Notes under the pieces: generated by a model
Seen by the model: only the letters and a program-made list of their open reading frames with translations
Told to the model about the DNA's origin: nothing
The model's database searches: none
Position numbers and translations under genes: made by a program
Shown: positions 10,448 through 18,448 of the stretch, piece after piece
How positions within the stretch are numbered: position 1 is the stretch's first letter
Layout: the number at the start of each line of letters is the position of its first letter
Origin: Phytoactinopolyspora mesophila
GTDB taxonomy: Bacteria > Actinomycetota > Actinomycetes > Jiangellales > Jiangellaceae
Assembly: GCF_010122465.1 (NCBI RefSeq)
Contig: NZ_WLZY01000003.1
Location: 1 to 64,000 of the forward strand
Direction of reading: 5' to 3'
Length of the DNA: 64,000 bases

Positions 10448-10475
10448 AGGTGCAGCGTGCCAGCACGTTGCACCT
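10448..10475. terminator. Bidirectional terminator-like hairpin
   Basis: AGGTGCAGCGTGC pairs with GCACGTTGCACCT (one G-T pair) over a two-base loop between the convergent helicase and L,D-transpeptidase genes. There is no strong U-run on either side. Confidence 0.6.
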
Positions 10476-10582
10476 ATCACCTCACGGCGCCGGCGCCATC
10501 AGCCGGATGAGCATGCCCGCGCAATCGCTGCCACGTCCCGGTTGAACGGGCGCAGCCCGGTGCCGTAACCCGCCCGCACAGG

Positions 10583-11425
10583 TCACGTGCGGACGACGAC
10601 GACTTTGGTTCCTACCGGGGCGAACTCCCACAGTGCTTTGGCATCTTCGTGGTCCTGGCGGATACATCCGTCGGACAGGGGCGTTCCGAGTTCGGACAGC
10701 GTCTGCGCTTCCTCACCGCTCTCCTTGTAGACCGGGATGTCGTGGAACCCGATATTGGAGTTCTCACCTCGGTGGAAGCGGACCATGTACTGCATGGTCT
10801 CCTCGAGCGTCCAGCTGACCGCCTCTTCCGACTTGGAGAAGACCTCGTAGGTGCCTTCTGGCAGCTGGTCATAGCGGCTGCCGGACACCATGTACGTGCG
10901 CTCGACCGAGCCGTCACCCTCGACCAGCCAGACCTGCTGCCCGGTGATGTCGAAAACAATTCGCCGGCCGTCGCCGCTGTCGGCTGGGAGGTCAGCGGTG
11001 GCCTCGGGTTTGGTGTCCGGGTCCACCTCGGCCTCGTCGGGTTCCGGCGTGGGCGAATCTTCGGTCTCGTCGGGCTGCTCGGGCTCATCTTCGTCGGATT
11101 CGGTGTCCTCAGCCGCGTCTTCGGGCTCGTCCTGGATTGCCGGCTTGTCGAGTGTGTCGAACTGCCGGCCCGGCTCGCGGGAACCGGACCGCGAGATCTG
11201 ACCTGAGTCGCGAACCACCTGCGATGTACCGTCAATGGTCGACTCGGGCGAGCTGAGAGCGGGCCGGTCGGTTTCGTCGGCCGTGCTGGTCAGGGCCACG
11301 ACACCCGAAGCTACACAGGCGGCACCGGCCGCCAGGCCGAGAAACCTGAACCGTAGCGACGGACGCGCCTTGGCCTGCGAACCGTGCCGGTTGGTTCGAG
11401 CTGGTTTCCCGTAACGACCGGGCAT
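10583..11425 (-). CDS. L,D-transpeptidase (YkuD domain), membrane-anchored
   Basis: 280 residues. A basic N-terminus is followed by a hydrophobic helix (FLGLAAGAACVASGVVAL, about residues 28-45), then a long acidic Glu/Pro/Asp-rich linker (about 90-150), then the YkuD domain from about residue 155. The catalytic segment reads GFHDIP ... SDGCIRQ, with the nucleophilic Cys and upstream His. These enzymes form 3-3 crosslinks in peptidoglycan or attach proteins to it. The acidic linker may reach through the cell wall. The SDGCIRQ form is a small variant of the usual SHGCxR. Confidence 0.88.
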   Translation of the reverse strand: MPGRYGKPARTNRHGSQAKARPSLRFRFLGLAAGAACVASGVVALTSTADETDRPALSSPESTIDGTSQVVRDSGQISRSGSREPGRQFDTLDKPAIQDEPEDAAEDTESDEDEPEQPDETEDSPTPEPDEAEVDPDTKPEATADLPADSGDGRRIVFDITGQQVWLVEGDGSVERTYMVSGSRYDQLPEGTYEVFSKSEEAVSWTLEETMQYMVRFHRGENSNIGFHDIPVYKESGEEAQTLSELGTPLSDGCIRQDHEDAKALWEFAPVGTKVVVVRT

Positions 11426-11695
11426 TCACCCTCCTCGTCGAGCCGGACGATGCCGACCGAAGTTCAAGATCACAACAACCCTATGACATTGCCCGGCAGT
11501 TCCTGACTTCAAACGCACGACAAGCACCGAACTGTTCCGATTTGTCCAGCAACTTCGCGTGAGATGTGCCACGGCTCCGCGGCGGCGTATGCCACATCAC
11601 CGGATTCTCTCAGATCGACAGCGCCGGCGCCTAACCCTCGGCACGATGCCTGTTTGATCCTGAGTGTCTCTGATCAGCCGATACAGTCCGGCCGG

Positions 11696-12532
11696 CTAGA
11701 TATCGGCGAGGCCGGACCATGAGGGCCGGCTCGGTGCGGCCGACTTGCCCTCAGGGCAGTGCGACCGATAGTCACACCAGCCGCATCGTCCGGACGGGCG
11801 AGGCGGGAAGATGTCATCGCCGGACTCGCCGACCCGAAATGCCTCATCGGCGTCGGCACACTCGGCGGCGATGCCGTCGGCGCGTGCGAGGTGCCGGCCC
11901 AGCGAGATTTCGTCGTGCTCCCAGATCGCTGTTTCCCCCGACGGTAGGTGGTGCAGCTCTACCCGGCGGCACGGCAAACGCATCGTGCGGGCCGTCGCGG
12001 CGGCGTAGACCGCGAGCGCAAGCGAGGACCGTGCGTCGTCGGTGGTCAGCACGTGCCGACCGGTCTTGTAATCGACGATCACGAGTTCGCCAGCCCGATT
12101 GTCGATCCGGTCGACGCGCCCTGACAGCGAGACCCCGCCGTGCACCAGCCCTACCGTGCGCTCGACGCCGTGCGGCTCATCTTCCGGATCGAGCAGAGCC
12201 ACATAGCGTTCGACCATCGCCTTGGCTGCCGTTTGCCACTGCTCGGCTTGCTCTGTGTCACGGAATCCCTCGCTGGCCCAGTATCTGCCGACCAACGCAC
12301 CCGCCCGCTCGACGGACCGGGCGCTCAGCGGCAACCGCCACCACTGCGCAAGCGCGTTGTGCACGACCGCGCCCATCGTGTTGTGGGCCCAAGGCGGCCC
12401 CTTGGCCGGCGGTGGCCGTTCAAGGTAGGTGAACCGGTAACGACGAGGGCAATCGGACCACGTGGCCAAGCGGGTGGGGGTGGCAGCGTAGAGGCGCCCA
12501 GGCATTCCCTCGAGTGCCGGTTGGTAGTTCAT
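11696..12532 (-). CDS. RecB-like PD-(D/E)XK exonuclease
   Basis: 278 residues. The start (TPTRLATWSDCPRRYRFTYL) is the Cys-containing entry helix of RecB/AddB/Cas4-like nucleases. The core VIVDYKTGR carries the D-x-K catalytic pair, with an upstream acidic residue in GRVDRID. The C-terminal CGWCDYRSHC provides three more cysteines, so a 4Fe-4S cluster is likely. Actinobacterial proteins of this type stand alone; the function is presumed to be DNA repair. It overlaps the upstream PHP gene by four bases (ATGA), indicating translational coupling. Confidence 0.85.
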   Translation of the reverse strand: MNYQPALEGMPGRLYAATPTRLATWSDCPRRYRFTYLERPPPAKGPPWAHNTMGAVVHNALAQWWRLPLSARSVERAGALVGRYWASEGFRDTEQAEQWQTAAKAMVERYVALLDPEDEPHGVERTVGLVHGGVSLSGRVDRIDNRAGELVIVDYKTGRHVLTTDDARSSLALAVYAAATARTMRLPCRRVELHHLPSGETAIWEHDEISLGRHLARADGIAAECADADEAFRVGESGDDIFPPRPSGRCGWCDYRSHCPEGKSAAPSRPSWSGLADI

Positions 12533-13395
12533 GTGATCCCTGCGTCACGTTCAGCTCTGCCCCGCGCATTCACCCGCTCCTGCAGGCGCTCCCACTCCTC
12601 CGGAGCCGTGGTGTTGACGCCGAGCTCGTGATCGTTCTTGCCACGGCCGTGGTAGTCGCTGGCGCCGGTGGCGACCAGGCCCAGGTCGGAGGCGAGAGCA
12701 CGCAGTTCTTCCCGCTCTACGGTGCTGTGATCTTGATGGTCCACCTCGATGCCGTCGAGACCAGCCTCGGCCAGCAGCTCCAACGTGGTGCGATCGAACA
12801 GCCCGCGCGACCCGCGGCCCCAAGGATGCGCCAGCACGGCCACACCGTCGGCGGCGTGCACCTTGCCGATCGTGTCGATCAAGTCCGGGGCGTACTTGTC
12901 GACGTATCCGAGACATCCATAGGACAACCATTCGGCAAAGGCCTCGTCGCGGTTCTTCACGTACCCCTTTGAGACCATCACGTCGGCCACGTGGGGGCGG
13001 CCGACCGTGGACGCGCCCTTGGCCAGGGCGAGAATCTCGGAGAGCTCGACCGGCATGCCGGCCTGGGTCAGCCGGGTGGAGATCCGCTGCAACCTGTCGC
13101 GCCGGTCGATGCGGATACGGGCGAGTTCACGCGCCAGGGGCCGATAATCAGGGTTGACGTGGTATGCGAGCAGATGGACGCCGTACCCGCGATGCTGTGT
13201 CGAGACCTCGACACCCGGGACCAGCTCGATACCACATTCGGCTGCCGCGTCCCGGGCAGCGGCCCAGCCGTCGAAGGTGTCGTGATCGGTCAGCGCAACC
13301 ACGTCCAGTCCCCTGCTGTGCGCTCGCCGAACCAAATCACCGGGCAGGTCGGTGCCGTCGGAAACGTTGCTGTGGGTATGCAGGTCAATGAGCAA
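12529..13395 (-). CDS. PHP-domain metallophosphoesterase
   Basis: 288 residues. The N-terminus MLIDLHTHSNVSDG and TDHDTFDGW are metal-binding motifs I and II of the PHP domain; PGVEVST, HPWGRGSRG and GASDYHG supply later ligands. Related proteins hydrolyse 3',5'-bisnucleotides or act as RNA/DNA 5'-3' exonucleases (YciV/RnaAM type), which fits. It is translationally coupled to the RecB-like nuclease. Confidence 0.88.
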   Translation of the reverse strand: MLIDLHTHSNVSDGTDLPGDLVRRAHSRGLDVVALTDHDTFDGWAAARDAAAECGIELVPGVEVSTQHRGYGVHLLAYHVNPDYRPLARELARIRIDRRDRLQRISTRLTQAGMPVELSEILALAKGASTVGRPHVADVMVSKGYVKNRDEAFAEWLSYGCLGYVDKYAPDLIDTIGKVHAADGVAVLAHPWGRGSRGLFDRTTLELLAEAGLDGIEVDHQDHSTVEREELRALASDLGLVATGASDYHGRGKNDHELGVNTTAPEEWERLQERVNARGRAERDAGIT

Positions 13396-13459
13396 GCTGC
13401 CAGTTCCCCATCTTTCTACGCCTTACGTCCGTGGAAGACAGCGCGCCCTCTTTGGTGCA

Positions 13460-13504
13460 CTAGTCCCCTGCACCGGTGATCCTAGCGCCCTGCGTGGGGA
13501 CTAG
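13460..13504. terminator. Possible terminator hairpin after the DUF6758 gene
   Basis: CTAGTCCCC (13460-13468) pairs perfectly with GGGGACTAG (13496-13504). The second arm covers the DUF6758 stop codon. The loop is long (27 bases) and no U-tract follows, so it is only a candidate. Confidence 0.35.
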
Positions 13505-14133
13505 CCGGGATGCAACCACGGCGGCGGGGTGCCATAGGGCAGTAGGTCGGCCTCGTGCCCAAGATCACGAAGGTCTTCCAGCACGAGGTCCTCGAGCAGG
13601 AGCGCCCCGGCGGTCTGTGGGTAGAGGATCATCCACAGCCAGTGCCCGGCGGACTGGCCAGCATAAACCGCACGATCCGGATGTCCGTCCACACACCACA
13701 GCGGTGCGTGCCGGCCGTTGACGTCAACGCGCGCATGCGGCTCGGCCTGGACGGCCTCGCCTGGATCGACGGACTTCACGCCGGCGTATCCAGCACCGAG
13801 ACCCACACCCTGCTCTTCCGCGACCAGCACAAGGTCAGCCGCGCCGCCGAACGGGTTAGGGCCGCTGAGTGCCACGGCGGTGCCACGCACGCCCGAGGCG
13901 TCGTCCCCGGCGTGTGCGACGGCGCCGACGACCCAGCCCTGCATGAGCGGCCAGGGGATCCACAGAGGTACGGCCGAGCGCTGGCTGATCTGGCGCACAA
14001 GCCGCGCACTGGGCACCGCAAGCGGTGCGAGCGGGAAGACAGCTCCGTGCCGGCGGCAAGTCCACCGGTTCGCCCATGGACCGGGCGGCCGAGGCTGATC
14101 ACCGCAGCGCGGACAGATTTGCTCGCCTCTCAC
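13501..14133 (-). CDS. DUF6758 family protein
   Basis: 210 residues beginning MRGEQICPRCG with a second CRRHG, a likely small zinc ribbon in the first 30 residues. The rest contains AVALSGPNPFGGAADLVLVAEE and a Trp-rich segment (GHWLWMILYPQTAGALLLED) typical of this actinobacterial family. Function is unknown. It lies upstream of the PHP-nuclease pair on the same strand but is separated by about 105 bp. Confidence 0.8.
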   Translation of the reverse strand: MRGEQICPRCGDQPRPPGPWANRWTCRRHGAVFPLAPLAVPSARLVRQISQRSAVPLWIPWPLMQGWVVGAVAHAGDDASGVRGTAVALSGPNPFGGAADLVLVAEEQGVGLGAGYAGVKSVDPGEAVQAEPHARVDVNGRHAPLWCVDGHPDRAVYAGQSAGHWLWMILYPQTAGALLLEDLVLEDLRDLGHEADLLPYGTPPPWLHPG

Positions 14134-14264
14134 CCGATGACGTTCTCCCGTTTGACCGTTCCCGTCAAGCGTTTCCGGCTTTGAACCCGCGCGGGTTCTT
14201 GTGCGCGGGGCACGAGCTCCGGCCGCCGGTCGTCGCTCCCGCTAAGCCGCATACTCACCCGTTG

Positions 14265-14735
14265 TCAGCCGGTACGCAGCGAAAGCCTCGCTAGATGATT
14301 GCGTGCGTCTTCGGCATGCTGGTGCTGGCAGTAGATCTCGTACTTGCTGGCGACGATCACGCTCTTGGAGGTGAAGTCCCGGCGGCCACCGGTGAACGCG
14401 TAACCCACCGCTCCGAAGATCATCATGAACACGGCACCCCAGGCCATACTCATGATGATGATGGTGCCCCAGCCTTCGTCGGTGAACAGGCTCAGCAACA
14501 ACCCGACGAACAGGCCCAGCCACGCCCCAGTGGCCAATCCACCCGCGATGGCCTTGCCCCACGTCATGCGGCCGGTGACTCGCTCCACCTGGCGTAGATC
14601 GGTGCCGACGATGGCGAGATGTTCGACCGGGAATTTGTGGTCAGACAGGTAGTCAACTGCTTGCTGTGCCTGCTCGTACTGGTCGTACGTGCCGACAACC
14701 ATGCCGGTCGGCAACCCTGGCACCGGGCTCACCAT
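14265..14735 (-). CDS. General stress protein 17M-like membrane protein
   Basis: 156 residues. The N-terminal half (VVGTYDQYEQAQQAVDYLSD, then KFPVEHLAIVGTDL) is the YflT/general-stress-17M ferredoxin-like fold. Two adjacent hydrophobic segments follow (about residues 55-105), then a soluble tail. Start at ATG 14735 is supported by GAGGAGG seven bases upstream; the ATG at 14750 overlaps that ribosome-binding site. Function in actinobacteria is unclear, and no stress promoter was identified. Confidence 0.8.
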   Translation of the reverse strand: MVSPVPGLPTGMVVGTYDQYEQAQQAVDYLSDHKFPVEHLAIVGTDLRQVERVTGRMTWGKAIAGGLATGAWLGLFVGLLLSLFTDEGWGTIIIMSMAWGAVFMMIFGAVGYAFTGGRRDFTSKSVIVASKYEIYCQHQHAEDARNHLARLSLRTG

Positions 14736-14882
14736 GCGGATCCTCCTCATTCAGCAACCCGAGCGCGCAGCTCCTGATACCCAATGGTTGCATTATCCCA
14801 CCGCAAATACACGATCCAGCCGTCATCCCGGCCGGCACGACGTCTTGGGCGCGGGCTGCGGCCGGCGACTATCGCGCAGAGG

Positions 14883-15389
14883 TCAAGCGAACGACGCCAC
14901 CAGCCATTCCGGAAGATGCTCGGCTTGGCGAACACCCATGGCAAGCACCAACGCACGCTGCACCTTCGGCTCGAACGGGTCCAGGAGCAGGCTCATCCCT
15001 GCTTCCTCCGGTGTGCGGTCAGCTTTACGCTGGTTGCACATGACACAGGCAGCCACCGTATTGAGCCAGCTGCGCTGTGCGCCGCCTCGCGACGTGGGCA
15101 CGATGTGGTCGATGGACTCCGCGCGTGCCCCGCAATAGCCGCACCGCCGTGAGTCGCGCTCGAGCACGCCACTGCGCGACCAGGGTAGTTTCCGGCGATA
15201 TGGCACCCGGACGAAACGTAGCAGCCGCACGACCAGCGGCGCGGGGAACTCTTGAGTGGCCGATCGGATGATCCGGTCGGAGTCGGCGTGTTCTGTCACA
15301 GCCTTTTCGGTCAACACGAGAACGATGGCCCGACGAACAGACACGACGGCCAGTGGTTCGTACGAAGCATTCAGCACCAGCGTCTGCAC
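14883..15389 (-). CDS. HNH endonuclease
   Basis: 168 residues. The start MQTLVLNASYEPL is typical of a widespread actinobacterial/cyanobacterial HNH family. The HNH core comprises the zinc pair CGYC, the catalytic IDHIVPTSRGG and a second zinc pair CVMC. Such stand-alone HNH proteins are common and are not tied to a known mobile element; the role is unknown. It is transcribed on the minus strand, with its promoter in the following intergenic stretch. Confidence 0.85.
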   Translation of the reverse strand: MQTLVLNASYEPLAVVSVRRAIVLVLTEKAVTEHADSDRIIRSATQEFPAPLVVRLLRFVRVPYRRKLPWSRSGVLERDSRRCGYCGARAESIDHIVPTSRGGAQRSWLNTVAACVMCNQRKADRTPEEAGMSLLLDPFEPKVQRALVLAMGVRQAEHLPEWLVASFA

Positions 15390-15728
15390 CCGTCCGTCCC
15401 CTTCCGTGACATCGGCCGCTCCTTTACCTCAAATGTTCGTGGCGCGCCTCAAAGTCGGCTCGGGCCGGCCGCAAAGCGACGGCACGTACGGCCCACGTGT
15501 GTTGCCTCATCTCGGCGTCGTCACTCCTCACGTCCGGTATCTTCCCCAGAATCCGGCTTCCGGATCTGCTTGTATGGGCGAATTCTAATGAAACAGTCGG
15601 CGCATCTGGACCTCAGCCTGCACTGAGTCCTCCGCCAGCTCAAGGAAATTTCCGGCCAGCCACCCGCGGCTGATTCCCACAACCGTCCTGAGCAGGCCTT
15701 TTATCGGGCTCGACGACCCCGGCTCGGG
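15390..15728. other. Intergenic region, no gene seen
   Basis: About 340 bp upstream of the HNH gene and beyond the 3' end of the acyltransferase gene. I see no convincing coding frame, tRNA or strong hairpin. It presumably holds the HNH promoter. Confidence 0.5.
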
Positions 15729-16442
15729 TCAGGCCGTTTCCTCGCGCGGCACGGACTCGCTGTGGGCCAGTGATCGCCAGACGTCGGTCACCCGTTTCTG
15801 TACGAGATCGACGACGTCACGGACGGCCAGGCCCGCGAACTCCTCCGGCATGACGGGCCGGCCCACTCTGAGCCGCACCGTCGGACGCCGCACGATGGAC
15901 GTCAGCGCACCGCCGAGGCTCCGGGCGACGGATCCGGACCCGATGAGCCGAGCATCGTGATGTGCCACCGGAATGACCGGAGCTCGCGCGTCCAGCGCCA
16001 GCCGAGCCACGCCGAACCGGAAGCGCCGAGGGGAACCGTCTGCCGTCGCGGCGACGTCGCCCTCCGGGTAGATGCCGACAACCTCGCCTCGGGCCAGGGA
16101 ATCCTTCGCCGCTTTCAGCGCCACCGTCCCGGCCTGCCGCCCGACCTCCACCATGCCCGCCTGCCGGGCCAGCGGACCGATGAAGGGGTTCTTGAACACC
16201 ATGGATGAGGCAATGAACCGGACATGGCCGTGTTCGGTCCCACAGCCGTCCTGGTGACACGGGACGCTCGGACGAAGTCCGGTCCGGTACAACGTGGACA
16301 GCACCGGCGGGACGTCAGCGATAGTCGTGTGATTGACGGCAACGATCGCAGGTCCAGTCAACGGCAGATTCTCGAGGCCATCAGGCTCGACGCGCCCGAA
16401 CAATCTGGTCAGACCGACCGCTACTGCTCCTACTAGTTCCAC
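15729..16442 (-). CDS. 1-acyl-sn-glycerol-3-phosphate acyltransferase (PlsC family)
   Basis: 237 residues. Motif I is NHTTIAD, giving the catalytic H-x4-D pair; the EGT-type motif appears as YPEGD; the conserved VIPVAHHDA follows. PlsC-family enzymes move acyl groups from acyl-CoA or acyl-ACP to lysophosphatidate or other acceptors at the membrane. A segment after motif I (CHQDGCGTEHGH) has two Cys and two His not usual in the core family. No partner genes nearby suggest a specific lipid. Confidence 0.8.
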   Translation of the reverse strand: MELVGAVAVGLTRLFGRVEPDGLENLPLTGPAIVAVNHTTIADVPPVLSTLYRTGLRPSVPCHQDGCGTEHGHVRFIASSMVFKNPFIGPLARQAGMVEVGRQAGTVALKAAKDSLARGEVVGIYPEGDVAATADGSPRRFRFGVARLALDARAPVIPVAHHDARLIGSGSVARSLGGALTSIVRRPTVRLRVGRPVMPEEFAGLAVRDVVDLVQKRVTDVWRSLAHSESVPREETA

Positions 16443-16510
16443 GGCCCTATTATCCCGGGTGCCTATCAGAGCCCATCAAACGGGACATTAGTACTGAACT
16501 CGCGGACCAG

Positions 16511-17305
16511 TCAGTCTTCGCTCGACTCGTCGGCCTCAGCGTCGTCGTCCTCGTCGTCCTCGCTGGGCAGTGTCGACGGATCGACGACGTCGTCCTCGTC
16601 GGGAACCTCGACGTCGACGTCTTCGCCGAAGTCACTGAAGGTCAATATGCCTGAACCACCCGAGGCGCCCTTCTCCTCGAACCGCAGCGGCAGCGGCTCG
16701 CCCGTGGCGGTGATCCACAGCGTGCCGCCTGTCTCGGCGAACATGAGACCCACAGCTGGGACTCCGTTGACCTCCTGCACAGACGTCAGCTCACCCTGAA
16801 CCTGTGACCCCAGCACGGCTTCCGCGAAATCACTTCCTTCAGCGAAGATGCTGAAGCTCGAGCTCGACTCCGGTGAGATCAACAACCATTTGTCGGCGAT
16901 CGTGTCGTCCACGTCCGCGCCCACGATGTCGGCGATGGTCGCGGCGTCACTCGTGATGTAGACCACGCCGTCGTGCGCGACCAGCTCCACTTCGCTGTCT
17001 GTGATCACCGTGCCTACGGAGCCTTCACCGGTCTTGAACGTGATGTCGATGGTGCTGCCCGCCGACGTGGTGCCGCTGACCCGGTACGTGCCGGCGTCGT
17101 CGAGATTGGCGATCACGGTGCCGAGTGCCTCCTCAGGGGGAAGCTGGTCGATGCCGTTCTCGGCCGGGGCGGTCTCGGAGTTCGAGGCGATCTGCGCCAT
17201 CGGCGCAGCGGTGGGGGTATCCGGCTCGGAACTACAACTCGTCATCGCGATGGTCACCACGGCGATCAGGGCCAAGCCCATCCTCCGGCAATAAGCCAGC
17301 TGCAT
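16511..17305 (-). CDS. LppX/LprAFG-type lipoprotein
   Basis: 264 residues. A signal peptide (MGLALIAVVTIAM from residue 9) ends in the lipobox MTSC, so the protein should be lipid-anchored outside the membrane. The mature part follows the LppX/LprF/LprG family pattern: a half-barrel with ISPESS and a C-terminal DFGEDVDVEVPDED. Known members bind and shuttle lipids to the envelope. The last about 35 residues are very acidic (DDEDDDAEADESSED), an unusual tail. The first Met at 17305 or the Met eight codons in may be used. Confidence 0.8.
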   Translation of the reverse strand: MQLAYCRRMGLALIAVVTIAMTSCSSEPDTPTAAPMAQIASNSETAPAENGIDQLPPEEALGTVIANLDDAGTYRVSGTTSAGSTIDITFKTGEGSVGTVITDSEVELVAHDGVVYITSDAATIADIVGADVDDTIADKWLLISPESSSSFSIFAEGSDFAEAVLGSQVQGELTSVQEVNGVPAVGLMFAETGGTLWITATGEPLPLRFEEKGASGGSGILTFSDFGEDVDVEVPDEDDVVDPSTLPSEDDEDDDAEADESSED

Positions 17306-17590
17306 CGGACCTGGACCTCTCCGCGCTATCGAATCGGTGACAAGGGCAAGCGGCCTGATCGCTGCCGGTTAGAACCTGAACGCAGCAGACGCGCAGCCCG
17401 CAGTGACGGAGTGTACCTCGCTTCACCCTGCATCGTCGCCTCTGTGGAAAGCGGATTGTTCGACCCCTGGACGCAAAGGTGACGAATCAGGTTGAGCCGG
17501 GTAGCCTCCAGCACACACGGGTCAACGTGTGACACCGGGAGGATCGTTCCGACCGGCTGCCACCGTCCCGGGGAAAACAACTTCATACCC

Positions 17591-17677
17591 ACGACAGGGG
17601 AGCGCTGCAGCGCTGAGAGTGCGGGAGAGACCCGCAGACCCTCGAACCTGATCCGGGTCATGCCGGCGAAGGAAGTC
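17591..17677 (+). promoter_or_regulatory. TPP riboswitch (THI element)
   Basis: The conserved pieces occur in order: ACAGGGGAGC, GCTGAGAG, GAGACCCGCAGACCCTCGAA, ACCTGAT and ATGCCGGCGAAGGAAG. This is the thiamine-pyrophosphate aptamer consensus. It lies ahead of the ykoE-type transporter operon, followed closely by a terminator hairpin, so high TPP should stop transcription. Confidence 0.93.
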
Positions 17678-17697
17678 ATCATGCAGATCAGCCAGCG

Positions 17698-17733
17698 GCG
17701 CGCTCACGGGTACCTCCCGCCAGCGCGCTTTTT
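17698..17733 (+). terminator. Rho-independent terminator serving as riboswitch expression platform
   Basis: GCGCGCT (17698-17704) pairs with AGCGCGC (17722-17728), followed directly by TTTTT (17729-17733). A clean U-tract is rare in this GC-rich window. It sits 20 bases after the aptamer and 85 bases before the ykoE start, consistent with attenuation. Confidence 0.85.
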
Positions 17734-17817
17734 GTGGTCCAGCATGGCTGCTCCGGCGGAGCTCTTCGTCAGCACGGTCACACGACCTCTGACCTGGTCG
17801 AAGACGTTAGGAGCAAC

Positions 17818-18444
17818 GTGAGCCCGACCCAGAACGTTCCACCCGCGAACGCCCCGGCCCCGGAAACGCCCGGCCGGCGCAGATGGCGAACCGTCGACAT
17901 CATCGTGGCCTCGGTGCTCGGCGTCGCCTTCGGCGTGCTTTTCGCCGCGTGGAACAACTTCGTCTACCCCACCGTCAGCGCACCGCTCACCAGCACGCCA
18001 TTCAGCCCGGCGATAGGTGCCATCTGGCTGATGCCGGCCGTCCTCGGCGCTCTGGTGATCCGGCGGCCGGGCGCCGCGCTGTACACGGAGATCGTCGCCG
18101 CCACCACCTCGATGCTGTTCGGGTCCGCCTGGGGAATGGCGGTCTTCATGTCCGGACTCTGGCAAGGGCTGGGCGCGGAGCTGATCTTCGCGCTGCTGGC
18201 CTACCGCCGCTGGGGTGCGGGCGCCGCGCTGTTCGCCGGGGCGGGCGCGGGGCTGGCGATGGGCATCAACCAGGCCATCGTCTCCGTGCCTGAGTTCAGT
18301 CTGGACTGGAAGGCTGTCTACGTGGCCTCGGCAGTGGCCGCGGGGCTGGTAGCGGGCATCCTGAGCTGGATGCTGGCCCGTGCTCTGGCGCGGACCGGCG
18401 CGCTCGCCCCATTCGCCTCGGGCCGCGCCCAGCACGAGATCTGA
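17818..18444 (+). CDS. ykoE: ECF transporter S component for thiamine or HMP (YkoE)
   Basis: 208 residues from GTG 17818, with TAGGAGC just upstream. Five to six hydrophobic helices are visible (for example VDIIVASVLGVAFGVLFAAW and AVYVASAVAAGLVAGILSWM with the motif WNNFVYP). The family supplies substrate binding for an ECF transporter of hydroxymethylpyrimidine/thiamine. TPP riboswitch control and the adjoining ATPase and EcfT genes fit. The frame is open upstream to 17734 but that part overlaps the terminator region and has no family match. Confidence 0.9.
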   Translation: MSPTQNVPPANAPAPETPGRRRWRTVDIIVASVLGVAFGVLFAAWNNFVYPTVSAPLTSTPFSPAIGAIWLMPAVLGALVIRRPGAALYTEIVAATTSMLFGSAWGMAVFMSGLWQGLGAELIFALLAYRRWGAGAALFAGAGAGLAMGINQAIVSVPEFSLDWKAVYVASAVAAGLVAGILSWMLARALARTGALAPFASGRAQHEI

Positions 18445-18448
18445 CGGC